A stretch of 64,000 bases of DNA from an uncultured Acidobacteriaceae bacterium. GTDB lineage: Bacteria; Acidobacteriota; Terriglobia; Terriglobales; Acidobacteriaceae. The stretch spans positions 1 to 64,000 of the forward strand of contig CALFMO010000043.1 of NCBI GenBank assembly GCA_937879855.1, in the 5' to 3' direction. The position numbers were made by a program, and so were the translations under genes. Below, one piece after another: positions 19,166-27,247 of the stretch; within the stretch, counting starts at the first letter, position 1; every line of letters starts with the position of its first letter. The notes below the pieces were generated by a model, which was not told where the DNA came from, made no database searches, and saw only the letters and a program-made list of their open reading frames with translations.

Positions 19166-20064
19166 GAAAGTGCGCCCCCCGCTCCTGCAGCCACGTCACC
19201 GGCGTTCACGACAGCCAACATCGAATCAGGTTGCTTTGCGTGTTCTCCAAGACTCGTATCGCTGCCCAGATTCTCCGACCGTGCGACATAAGCCACGAAT
19301 AGTGAAAAACCAAAGAGACCGGCGAGAACCGTTGGTATTCCATCGGGTGCGCCATCGAAACAACCGTGAACAAGCGCCGCCAGCGCAATCCCAAATGCCA
19401 CGACGGTTGCGCGATGTTTCTTTCGCACCACGGCAATTGCGATGAAGTACCCGCTCACCGCAGTCCACGCACCATGCAGGAATGGCATGGTGGCGGTGCG
19501 GAGGAGCGTTTGTCCTAGAATCCCGGCTGGATAGTGCATTCCAGCGATGTACTTTGAGCTCTCGTTGATGGCGAATCCGAACCCCGAAAACACGCTAAAG
19601 AAAAGCGCGTCAATAGGTTTTTTCACACGGCCAAATGCAAATGCGAGCAACATCACTGGAATGGCTTTAATCAGCTCTTCCTCAACCCCCACGCCAAAGA
19701 CGTAACCGATGAATCGTTCGAGACCCGCAGGAGCGGAGAGCAGGTGATACAGCCATGTGAGTGGAGGAACATGGGCGAGGATCAGATCGATGGGATAACC
19801 GACGAAAAGACTGAAAGCGGCCGCTGCGACTCCAAGTCTTAAGCTCACCCCTTTGAAAACGAACACATAAAGAAACGCGCACCATGCTGCCGCGAAGTAC
19901 GCCACAAGGAACAGCACGAGGCCCTGCTCTCCAGGCGAGAGACTAAATTCGACCAGTGGTCCCAGTGCAAAAAGCAGCATCGCCCAAACGCTCGGATTGC
20001 GAAAAACTCGAGACGTCGTTAGAGCTTGAAACGGGAATGCAGATTCGAATCCTATTGCTGACAT
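19162..20064 (-). CDS. PrsW-type intramembrane metalloprotease, paralogue 2
   Basis: The protein has 300 residues and about eight hydrophobic segments. PrsW motifs: VEEELIK near residue 138, FAINESS near 172, LHGAWTA near 205 and VHGCFDG (HxxxD) near 238. It is clearly related to the 13869 protein but only moderately similar. It is the first of the two PrsW copies to be transcribed. It overlaps the 1075-residue gene by 4 nt, as paralogue 1 overlaps its OmpA neighbour, so each copy is translationally tied to a different partner. Confidence 0.8.
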   Translation of the reverse strand: MSAIGFESAFPFQALTTSRVFRNPSVWAMLLFALGPLVEFSLSPGEQGLVLFLVAYFAAAWCAFLYVFVFKGVSLRLGVAAAAFSLFVGYPIDLILAHVPPLTWLYHLLSAPAGLERFIGYVFGVGVEEELIKAIPVMLLAFAFGRVKKPIDALFFSVFSGFGFAINESSKYIAGMHYPAGILGQTLLRTATMPFLHGAWTAVSGYFIAIAVVRKKHRATVVAFGIALAALVHGCFDGAPDGIPTVLAGLFGFSLFVAYVARSENLGSDTSLGEHAKQPDSMLAVVNAGDVAAGAGGALS

Positions 20065-20082
20065 AAATTCAGTCTCGTTCCC

Positions 20083-20490
20083 TTAGTCCTGCCACTTCAG
20101 TTCAAGCGTCCCGGGATTCCAAAACCATCGGCGGCCCCAGCGCGCCCAAACAATTCGCTCGCGGCGCGAGGGTTCCTGCACCACCATGCGCAACACGTGC
20201 TGCGTACGCGAGGTGTTCCACATCGAAAATGGCCCTAGGCGGAAAGCTCGCGATTCCATCTTTATGACCTTGCAGCCGCTGCGCTCGATCTGGCTGCGCA
20301 CTTCGCGTCGCACCCGCCGGCGTTCCGCAAAGGCCCAGGATTGAAGTCCAATTACGAAAAGGGTCCAGTTGATAAGCTCTGCACGAAGGCCCCATCGCGC
20401 GACGTACAAGATAGACATGAACAGAACGGCGACCAACACAAAGGGAACAAGTGCCTTCGGGTCCACGTTTTGGCTTTGGTTTAATGGCAT
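20083..20490 (-). CDS. Small membrane protein of unknown function
   Basis: From the ATG at 20490 (MPLNQSQ) the protein has 135 residues. Two hydrophobic segments lie near 12-30 and 35-55, followed by a basic region (AERRRVRREVRSQIERSG) and a Trp-rich C-terminus (WARWGRRWFWNPGTLELKW). The in-frame codon at 20517 is GTG with no good ribosome site. No family recognised. It lies 18 nt before the PrsW gene. Confidence 0.55.
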   Translation of the reverse strand: MPLNQSQNVDPKALVPFVLVAVLFMSILYVARWGLRAELINWTLFVIGLQSWAFAERRRVRREVRSQIERSGCKVIKMESRAFRLGPFSMWNTSRTQHVLRMVVQEPSRRERIVWARWGRRWFWNPGTLELKWQD

Positions 20491-20615
20491 AGGCTTGATC
20501 TCTGATTTGAAGACCACGTCGCGAGTCTCATTTCTCCCTGTCTAGTTAGGCGTAAGCCGGCGGGAGGAACTATCATCCCGCCCTAGTAAGTGCTTTCTGG
20601 CCCGGTACGGCCTAT

Positions 20616-21308
20616 TCACTTGCTGGTCGTGGTGGCCTTCGGGTTCTGGGCAACAATGGTCTCAGCCATGTGCGCGACGATCGGCGTCAACAAGTCTTCG
20701 CCATCTGCTTTGGCCGTTCGACGTTCCGTCATCGGGCCGAGTTGAACTTGTCCGTCCGCCGTCACCAGGCGGTATTCGAACGAGACTTCGTCTCTAGCTT
20801 TGGTGGACTGGGCGAGCGACGAAACCGTTTGGAGTCCGGCGCTGGTCCCGGCACGCGCGACCGCTGAGGCCGCCGAAGTGCTGTAGGGCAAGTTCCACGA
20901 TGACGTGCCGGCGGCTTGGCCCATCGCCTTCAAGAACTTGCGACTGCCGCCCGGCTTGCGCTGCAGGCTGGTAATCAGCAGGGGCTCGCACCCCTTCTGC
21001 CGGGCTTCTTCTGCGGCCATCGATGGAAGCTTGGCGTCCAGCAACACGGTCCGTATCGACGGTCCCTTAAGATAAGTGGCAATCAGATCGCGCACGCCAT
21101 TGGAAGCATCTACGACGCTGCCGGACGCGCCTTCGATTTGTGGGCTGACAATGGCTACACACGTCGATTGAGAAGCCTGATCTACGGGCGGGGCTGCGAG
21201 CGCGCATGGCACGATGAGCAAGAAGGCGATCGCGACTGCAAGCAAGAATTCGCGAGTCCGGCATCCAGACGCAGCAAGATGTTGTGGTTGTGACGTTCCT
21301 GATTCCAT
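20616..21308 (-). CDS. Exported protein of unknown function, first gene of the array
   Basis: I start it at the ATG at 21308 (MESGTSQP), which has GAGG 6 nt upstream; an ATG at 21326 lacks one. A hydrophobic signal segment (about 21-38) ends CALAAP. The mature part begins CVAIVSPQIEGASG and contains SVVDASNGVRDLIATYLKGP, ARQKGCEPLLITSLQRK and VSFEYRLVTADGQ. I recall similar proteins in acidobacterial envelope loci but no named domain. It opens the block of closely spaced genes. Confidence 0.6.
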   Translation of the reverse strand: MESGTSQPQHLAASGCRTREFLLAVAIAFLLIVPCALAAPPVDQASQSTCVAIVSPQIEGASGSVVDASNGVRDLIATYLKGPSIRTVLLDAKLPSMAAEEARQKGCEPLLITSLQRKPGGSRKFLKAMGQAAGTSSWNLPYSTSAASAVARAGTSAGLQTVSSLAQSTKARDEVSFEYRLVTADGQVQLGPMTERRTAKADGEDLLTPIVAHMAETIVAQNPKATTTSK

Positions 21309-21529
21309 CTGAACCCTCACTTTCATTCTTTGGCCGGTAGAAAATTGCCTTACATCTCATAACGCACCAAATCTGGTCGAAGTCCCTCATCGCAGGGCAA
21401 AAAATATGATTCCCCTTAACCAGGAGGTGAAATCGGCGATGATGCGGCCGATGGCTCGGTTCGGAGGGAAGCGGACGCTTAAGGTGGCTAGTTACTTGAG
21501 GTCAACAGGAGTTGGGAAACACGAGAAAC
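21309..21529. other. Intergenic space between the kinase gene and the envelope array
   Basis: About 220 nt between the kinase stop and the first array gene, likely to hold the array's own promoter if it is not read through from the sigma-kinase operon. I could not pick a convincing -35/-10 pair. Confidence 0.35.
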
Positions 21530-24283
21530 TCAGCGCAGAGCTGAATCGCACCTGGCTATTTTTTGCGACACAACCTCATCTTTACCGTGGTCAGACTCGC
21601 CAAGGATGTTTCTTTTCGCCAGGTCTTGCCATATCTCCTGACTACGTACGTACATATCGCGCGCCGAGTGCAACGCTCTCAGCTTCTCGGGGTCGGACAC
21701 TGAGTAGCTTGCCGCCAGAGTCGCCTGTGCGTCCCCGAGGTCGGAGAAAGTGTCAGCAAAGAAACTCAGGATTAGAGCATTGTCTGGCGTTACAACCGTA
21801 GCCTGCATCAACGCCAGGGCATCGGAGCATGCCTCCTTGGCCTGCGAATGCTCATTCATAGCAGCCAGAACTTTGCAGATCTTTGACCTAGCCTCGATAT
21901 AGGAGCTTCTCTTCCACAGGCTTGAAGGATCGTTTCGCACATCGGTTACGCGCAACTCCTGAGAACGCTTGTAGTTGGCAAGAGCTTCGGAATACTGACC
22001 GAGCTTGAATGACATGTCGCCAACTCGAATCAGACCGTAGGCGAGATCCCCCCTGGATTGTTCATTGCTAGGGTCATTGCGTAGTTGTTCTTCGGCAATG
22101 GACACATCCTGGCGGTAATTGCTCATGGCCTCGCGGACCCGTCCCATCCGGGCGAGGATTTCTCCTTGGTTGTAATAGCTAACCAGGAGAGTGCGTTTAT
22201 GCTCTGAGTTGAGTGGGAAATCCTTCACCAGAGCGGCCCGGATTGAGACCGCGCGAGTATTGTTTTGCAGGGCGCCGGGCAGATCATTGAGTGCCAGGAG
22301 ATCCGAACCTATGTGCTCGTAGGCAACCGACATGGCTCGCCGTGAGGCTTCTCCAGATTGTTCGCTCGCGGGAATTGAATTGTATAGCTCGAGGCCTTGC
22401 CGGTGATAACTCAACGCAGCGGTGGCATTTCCCTGTTCGACAACGAGCATACCCAGACGATCATAGGCAGCTGCTAGCTCGCGTCGAAGGGTCATATCCC
22501 CCGGTTTCGACTTGATCAGGTCCTCGCGAAGTCGTATCGACTGGCGCAGATCATCGGCTGCTTCCGGAAGATTCCCAGTCTCCCAAAGAAGTGTGCCAAT
22601 CTTTAAGTAACTTGAGGCGAGCTCTTGTTGTACCTCAACATCATGTGGATTGGACTGTAGCAACGTCAGGCGGATGTTCAGTGCTTTCTTGCCGCTTTTG
22701 ATCGCTTCCGCGGTGTTACCTAAATTCGCTTCGAGAGTTCCTCCTTGAACGTCGGCAACGCGTTCGTAGGCGCTTGCAAGCTCTCGCGACAGAGAACGAT
22801 CGCTGGCAGCCTCAGCCGCAAGGCCATCCAGATACGAAAGCGCGTCCCGTACTAACCTTTCACGCACAGGTGTCGAGCCGGGAAGATTCTTGATCGCGTC
22901 GTGATAATCAAACAACACTGTTCGCGCTAGAGTGCGCACTTCATTGAATCGCCGTTCAGCCCGAGCCTGAGCTTCGTGCGCGAGTTCTTCCTGAATGTGT
23001 GCACGATGCGCTTCCAAGCTTGTGGTTACGATGCCCGCAATCAGCGCAATTGACGCAAATAGGCCGGCTGAAACCGCAGAACGATGACGTCGCGTGAACT
23101 TCGACAGACGGTAACCAATCGTGTCCTGCTGTGCAAGCACAGGCAGCGATTCAAGGTTGCGGCGGAGGTCTTCCGAAAACTGTTCTACAGACTGATAGCG
23201 CCGCCCGGGCTCCTTGCGGATTGCCATCAGAATGATGTTATCTAAGTCGCCCCGCAGATCCTTACGCGTGTGCTCGAGCTTGCCTTCCTGAATCGGGCCA
23301 CCGGCCTCAGCCATTCCGGTTGTGGTTCGTGGATCGTGATCAGCCAGCGCCGAGCTCGGCTTCATTGGTTCGGCCCGGCGCCCTGGTTCGATAGCATCTG
23401 TGTGATGGGGGAACGAAAACGGAGTCGTTCCTGTCAACAATTTGTATAGAACAACGCCGAGTGAATACACGTCGGTGAGTGTGCTGGCCGGCAGTCCTTC
23501 AAGCTGCTCAGGGCTGGCGTATTCGGGAGTCATCAGGGGAAGTCCCGTCAAGGTAGCCGACGTTTCAGAGTTGTCCGTCGGCCGAAGAAGGCGAGCGATC
23601 CCGAAATCGAGAAGCTTCGGCTCTCCATCTTCTGTGACAAGGATGTTGGACGGCTTGATGTCGCGGTGAATTACCAAATGTTGATGAGCATAGCTGACGG
23701 CGGCACAGACTTTGCGGAACAATTGCAGAAGCTGGGAAGTCGAATAAGCATGTTCCTCACAGAAAACATCGATCGGTTGCCCTTCGATGTACTCCATGAT
23801 GAAGTACGGGAGTCCGTCACGCGAAGTGCCTCCGTCAAGTAGACGCGCAATATTCGGATGATCCAGGGAGGCCAGGATCTCGCGTTCGTTCCTGAAATGG
23901 CGGATGATGGAATCCGTATCCATGCCGCGCTTGATCAGTTTCAGGGCGGCTCGCCTGTGGAATTCGCGATCGTCTCGCTCCGCCAGGAATACACGGCCCA
24001 TACCGCCGCGGCCGATCTCGCGCACGACTCGGTAGACTCCAAAGTGCTCGCCCACTGCTATCGATTCGTGTTCTTCTGCGACCTGCTGGACGGCTCCGCG
24101 AATAAAGTTCGTATTTAATGAGGCCTCTGCAGATTCATGTCCTGCAACGAGACTTTCGATCTCTCTGCGCAATTCATCATCGCTCCCGCAGGCTTCGTCC
24201 AGATAAGCAGATCGATTCTGACGATCGATCGCAATAGCCGCATGAAACAAGTCGTTGATCTGGGTCCAGCGGTGCTGAGTCAT
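21530..24283 (-). CDS. Membrane Ser/Thr protein kinase with TPR sensor region
   Basis: The protein has 917 residues. The PknB-type kinase domain has all key residues: glycine loop GRGGMG (91-96), Lys115 in ALKLIK, HRDIKPSN (206-213, catalytic Asp208), DFG (226-228). A membrane segment lies near 403-425, followed by a coiled stretch and TPR-like helices to the C-terminus, with recurring G-x6-A-L-x-Y/N-x-Q/R patterns (about 480-880). The kinase domain lies N-terminal of the membrane segment and the TPRs C-terminal, so the TPRs may be extracytoplasmic. It starts 3 nt after the sigma-factor stop, so both are co-transcribed. The layout suggests it regulates the ECF factor. Confidence 0.9.
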   Translation of the reverse strand: MTQHRWTQINDLFHAAIAIDRQNRSAYLDEACGSDDELRREIESLVAGHESAEASLNTNFIRGAVQQVAEEHESIAVGEHFGVYRVVREIGRGGMGRVFLAERDDREFHRRAALKLIKRGMDTDSIIRHFRNEREILASLDHPNIARLLDGGTSRDGLPYFIMEYIEGQPIDVFCEEHAYSTSQLLQLFRKVCAAVSYAHQHLVIHRDIKPSNILVTEDGEPKLLDFGIARLLRPTDNSETSATLTGLPLMTPEYASPEQLEGLPASTLTDVYSLGVVLYKLLTGTTPFSFPHHTDAIEPGRRAEPMKPSSALADHDPRTTTGMAEAGGPIQEGKLEHTRKDLRGDLDNIILMAIRKEPGRRYQSVEQFSEDLRRNLESLPVLAQQDTIGYRLSKFTRRHRSAVSAGLFASIALIAGIVTTSLEAHRAHIQEELAHEAQARAERRFNEVRTLARTVLFDYHDAIKNLPGSTPVRERLVRDALSYLDGLAAEAASDRSLSRELASAYERVADVQGGTLEANLGNTAEAIKSGKKALNIRLTLLQSNPHDVEVQQELASSYLKIGTLLWETGNLPEAADDLRQSIRLREDLIKSKPGDMTLRRELAAAYDRLGMLVVEQGNATAALSYHRQGLELYNSIPASEQSGEASRRAMSVAYEHIGSDLLALNDLPGALQNNTRAVSIRAALVKDFPLNSEHKRTLLVSYYNQGEILARMGRVREAMSNYRQDVSIAEEQLRNDPSNEQSRGDLAYGLIRVGDMSFKLGQYSEALANYKRSQELRVTDVRNDPSSLWKRSSYIEARSKICKVLAAMNEHSQAKEACSDALALMQATVVTPDNALILSFFADTFSDLGDAQATLAASYSVSDPEKLRALHSARDMYVRSQEIWQDLAKRNILGESDHGKDEVVSQKIARCDSALR

Positions 24284-24286
24284 ACA

Positions 24287-24865
24287 CTACGCGTTAGAGT
24301 GAGCCTTGAGCGCGTTGTAGAGCCACGCTCGAGAAAACTTCCATTCGCGTTCGACAGTTGCGCCCGAAATATCAAGGATCTCAGCGATTTCTTTTGTGGT
24401 CAGGCCGGTAAAGAACTTGAGCTCGATGATCCGAGTCTTGCGTTCGTCCAGTTGAGCCAGTTTCTCCAGCGCCTCGTCGAGAGCCAGCACGGTGAGTTCG
24501 GGCATCTCAAAAATCGCCGGTTCGAGTGTCAGCGTGATCTTTGCCAGGCCTCCCCCGCGCCGGGCGGCGGCGCGCTCGCGCGCATGATTCACCAGAACAC
24601 GACGCATCATGCCCGCGGCCAAACCCAGAAATTGAGCGCGGTTCTTCCAGTCGACCCGTCTCTGATCGATAAGCCTGAGGTAAGCTTCATGCAGTAAAGC
24701 CGTCGGCTGCAAAGTATGATCTCGACGCTCATGATTCATGTAATAGGCGGCCAGGCGGTGAAGTTCGTCATAGATCTGCGGCAGAATCTGGTTCAGAGCG
24801 CTTTCATCTCCCCTACCCAGATTGATCAACAGTTGTGTTACACCTTTTGAATCCGGTGCTGTCAT
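24287..24865 (-). CDS. ECF sigma factor of the acidobacterial/planctomycete type
   Basis: The protein has 192 residues. Region 2 (LPQIYDELHRLAAYYMNHERRDHTL, TALLHEAYLRL) and region 4 (LDEALEKLAQLDERKTRIIELKFFTGLTTKEIAEIL, then SGATVEREWKFSRAWL) are intact. This is the TIGR02999-like ECF group, usually found beside Ser/Thr kinases rather than classical anti-sigma factors. It directs RNA polymerase to a small regulon; the neighbouring envelope array is the obvious candidate target. A promoter sits at 24889-24917. Confidence 0.92.
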   Translation of the reverse strand: MTAPDSKGVTQLLINLGRGDESALNQILPQIYDELHRLAAYYMNHERRDHTLQPTALLHEAYLRLIDQRRVDWKNRAQFLGLAAGMMRRVLVNHARERAAARRGGGLAKITLTLEPAIFEMPELTVLALDEALEKLAQLDERKTRIIELKFFTGLTTKEIAEILDISGATVEREWKFSRAWLYNALKAHSNA

Positions 24866-24888
24866 GTCCCCCGTCTCAAGGGCATCGG

Positions 24889-24917
24889 ATTATAGCCCAA
24901 TTAATGGTCCCTGTCTC
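24889..24917 (-). promoter_or_regulatory. Sigma-70-type promoter of the sigma-kinase operon
   Basis: On the minus strand a perfect -10 (TATAAT, 24889-24894) lies 17 nt from a -35 of GAGACA (24912-24917, four of six consensus bases). The predicted transcript start is near 24882, about 17 nt before the ATG at 24865. This suggests basal housekeeping expression of the ECF factor. Confidence 0.6.
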
Positions 24918-25106
24918 CCCACTTCTACGATCAAAATCAATGATTTGCGTAAACCCGACCCGAATGAATCCGGGCAGTTTTGTATGGAAGTCACCACAAT
25001 TGTGTTGCGAACCCTCTCTTGAGGTGAAGGGTCGCTAATGGTAAATAGTCGGCAGGAATCCACCGGCCACTTGCGGTACAGAATAGAGTAAAGCTAGCCA
25101 AAATCT

Positions 25107-25125
25107 GGGTGCAATTAGGGTGCGA
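25107..25125 (+). repeat. 19-bp tandem motif, copy 2 (GGGTGC N5 GGGTGCGA)
   Basis: Same layout as 1891-1909, with two GGGTGC units starting 11 nt apart and 17 of 19 bases identical. It lies about 80 nt upstream of the tRNA-Asp fragment and in the same orientation to it as copy 1 is to its tRNA-like end. Confidence 0.5.
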
Positions 25126-25207
25126 TAAGACCTTCCAGCAGTTCCTCAGGACGCCAAAACTGGCGATCGGCGCCGTAGATTTCACGCAGTTGCTGCTGAA
25201 CCATAGG

Positions 25208-25253
25208 CTGTCACGGCAGAGGCCGCGGGGTTCGAGTCCCGTCGTCCCCGCCA
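25208..25253 (+). other. tRNA-Asp(GUC) 3' fragment, likely integration scar
   Basis: The sequence matches a tRNA-Asp from the anticodon loop (CTGTCAC, anticodon GTC) through the 3' anticodon stem, T arm (TTCGAGT loop) and acceptor 3' strand to an encoded CCA. The 5' anticodon stem, D arm and 5' acceptor strand are missing, and the T stem has one extra G, so it cannot be functional. A match starting at the anticodon loop is what tyrosine recombinases leave at the far end of an element inserted in a tRNA gene. Confidence 0.65.
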
Positions 25254-25410
25254 TTCTCACTGGAGCACGGAACATCTGGAACCACAAGCCGAAGGGGCCG
25301 CCCTAGCCTCCCGAGTCTCGGCTTACTGAGTCTTTTCTACATCGAGTCGCTTCATCGTTCTGCCGTGCGAGGGTAGGTCGCTAATGAATCAACTAAGCAC
25401 GTGAGGTGCT

Positions 25411-25884
25411 TCAAGCTTGCTGAGAATGGCCCTTCTCGTTGGCAAGACTTTCCGCACGTTTACCGATCTTCTTAAGCACGAGTTCAAGCCGTTTGAGTTC
25501 TTCTGCAGAGGCATCCTGGAAAGCACGCTTGATGAGTGCGGCATGTCGACGAAAGAGGGGAACGAACATTTCCCGCCCTTTTTCTGTCAGAGAGACCGTT
25601 CGAACCCGCCGATCTTCGCTGCATTCTACGCGGCTGACAAAGCCCTTCTTATAAAGACGATCCACTGCGACGCTGACCGACCCCGGGTTTAGATAGACCT
25701 TCGGGCCAATGGCGTTTACTGGCATCGGTCCTTTGTGCAGTAGTACTTCGAGGACGCGAAAGTCAGATTCTCCTAGCCCCTCGGCGAGCAGTGCCGGCAG
25801 GAGATACCGTGACATAGACTGCCAGGCTTTTAGCATGATGAGCCAGGCATGAAGCGCTTCCGGAGGCGTTTTGCGCTCTTCCAT
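25411..25884 (-). CDS. MarR-family transcriptional regulator
   Basis: I start it at the ATG at 25884 (MEERKTPPEAL); codons upstream run through the operator region and look non-coding. The winged helix is clear: LGESDFRVLEVLLHKGPMPVNAI, then VYLNPGSVSVAVDRLYKKGFV, and the wing SRVECSEDRRVRTVSLTEKGREMF. It diverges from the YceI gene with a 16-bp palindrome between them and probably represses both. MarR proteins often answer to phenolic or oxidising compounds. Confidence 0.85.
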   Translation of the reverse strand: MEERKTPPEALHAWLIMLKAWQSMSRYLLPALLAEGLGESDFRVLEVLLHKGPMPVNAIGPKVYLNPGSVSVAVDRLYKKGFVSRVECSEDRRVRTVSLTEKGREMFVPLFRRHAALIKRAFQDASAEELKRLELVLKKIGKRAESLANEKGHSQQA

Positions 25885-25921
25885 AAAAATGTGAATCCTG
25901 TGATTATACTCGACATCATAT

Positions 25922-25937
25922 ATATCGATATCGATAT
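25922..25937. promoter_or_regulatory. 16-bp palindrome, probable MarR operator
   Basis: A perfect inverted repeat (ATATCGATATCGATAT) lies between the divergent MarR and YceI genes, 35 nt from the YceI start. Length and position fit a MarR dimer site controlling both promoters. Confidence 0.6.
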
Positions 25938-25971
25938 GAATGAGATCGATGAAATAAATCAGGAGGCTACC

Positions 25972-26532
25972 ATGGCCAACACAGCAGCTCCAGTACAAAC
26001 CTCAACCACCACCTGGAACATCGACCCGGCCCACTCCATGGCGGAGTTCAAAGTCAAGCACATGATGATCGCCAATGTGAAAGGGCAGTTTTCTAAGGTT
26101 TCGGGAGCTTTGTTTTTGGATGAATCGGATCTCGCGAACTCCCGCGTCGAAGCCTCGGTCGAGGCCGCCTCGATTCATACGCGCGACGAACAGCGGGATG
26201 CACACCTGAAGAGCCCCGATTTCTTTGATGTGGAGAAGTTTCCGACCCTGCACTTCAAATCCAAGAGCATCAGCATCGTCAGGGATGGAGAACTAGCGGT
26301 CGAAGGCGATCTGACCATTCGTGGCGTAACCCACAAAGTCCACTTCGACGTTGAAGGGCCCACACCACCTGCGAAGGATCCATGGGGCAACACCCGAGTT
26401 GCGGTCTCGGCGACCACAAAGATCAATCGTAAAGACTTCGGATTGACCTGGAACGCTGCCCTCGAGACTGGCGGCATTCTCGTTGGCGACGAGGTCACCA
26501 TCACTCTCGATATCGAGTTCGTGAAGGCCTAA
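25972..26532 (+). CDS. YceI-family protein
   Basis: The start ATG at 25972 has AGGAGG 5 nt upstream. The 186-residue protein shows the YceI lipocalin-like signature: WNIDPAHSMAEFKVKHMMI, VKGQFSKVSG, SIHTRDEQRDAHLKSPDFFDVEKFPTL, DLTIRGVTHKV and the terminal GDEVTITLDIEFVKA. The family binds polyisoprenoids or similar lipids. No signal peptide is present, so it is probably cytoplasmic, unlike E. coli YceI. Divergent from the MarR gene. Confidence 0.92.
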   Translation: MANTAAPVQTSTTTWNIDPAHSMAEFKVKHMMIANVKGQFSKVSGALFLDESDLANSRVEASVEAASIHTRDEQRDAHLKSPDFFDVEKFPTLHFKSKSISIVRDGELAVEGDLTIRGVTHKVHFDVEGPTPPAKDPWGNTRVAVSATTKINRKDFGLTWNAALETGGILVGDEVTITLDIEFVKA

Positions 26533-26652
26533 CCGAGTCGCAGTAAAGGCCCGATTGCCGCTAGCTTCGAGCAACACAAGGCTCATGACTGGGGGCTGTG
26601 CCGCCTTAGCGGGCGGCCGGAAACGTAATTGGATCGACAAAAGGGACCGTTT
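26533..26652. other. Short intergenic space
   Basis: Between the YceI and SDR-like genes; nothing recognisable. Confidence 0.4.
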
Positions 26653-27232
26653 ATGAAGACCCCGATAACAACTCACGAAGGCCGAGTAGCCTCGGTGACC
26701 GGCGCCGACAAAGGTATCCGGCAAGCGATTGCCTCGGCATTGGCAGAGCGAGGAGCACAGGTGATTGCGACCGATCTCAAGACCGCAAACAAACTCGGTC
26801 CCAAGGCATACGCATTCCAACTTGATGTGACACGGGAAAGAGGATTGGCAATCTGTAGCCGCTAAAAGCCGGGATGTGGGTGAAGTGGATATCGTTGTGA
26901 ATAACGCCGGCTATTTTCCCAATCGCTCGATCGACGAACTGGATTTGGCAACTTGGCGAAAGACCATGGTCACGAATCTAGACTCACACTTCCTGAGCGC
27001 GAAATATTTCTTGCCAAACATGAGGAGGAAGAAGTGGGGTCGCTTCGTCGGAATCTCGTCGAATATGGTTGGCCTGGCAATACCCGGCATGAGCCACAAC
27101 ATCGGCACTGTGGAATCTGACGAAGCTCTGAGGGAGCAGATCGTCGCTTTGCTTCGTGATGTAGCATCTGAAGTCTCAACAACTACCCTGTCGCAAAACA
27201 ACGCGACAAGGATGGGGCACGCAGGACTATGA
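26653..27232 (+). pseudogene. Short-chain dehydrogenase/reductase, decayed
   Basis: The first part (MKTPITTHEGRVASVTGADKGI) has a Rossmann start whose third motif Gly is replaced by Arg (GIRQ for GIGx). Near 26838 one extra A shifts the frame: removing it joins DVTRE to EDWQSVAAKSRDVGEVDIVVNNAGYF, the NNAG motif. The second part continues LATWRKTMVTNLDSHFLSAKYFLPNM and GRFVGISSN, then loses similarity before the catalytic Tyr-x3-Lys, and the usual last 90 residues are absent. It is therefore non-functional. Confidence 0.85.
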
Positions 27233-27247
27233 TTACGTCAGTCCCGC

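Larger units (their letters stand above)
24918..25410. other. Non-coding stretch containing att-like scars
   Basis: No gene seen. It holds the second copy of the 19-bp tandem motif (25107-25125) and the tRNA-Asp fragment (25208-25253). The rest shows no structure I can support. Confidence 0.5.

Noticed and set aside
25026..25385. Direct repeat GGTCGCTAATG on both sides of the tRNA-Asp fragment
   Set aside because: Eleven bases is too short to claim target duplication or att sites without more context.
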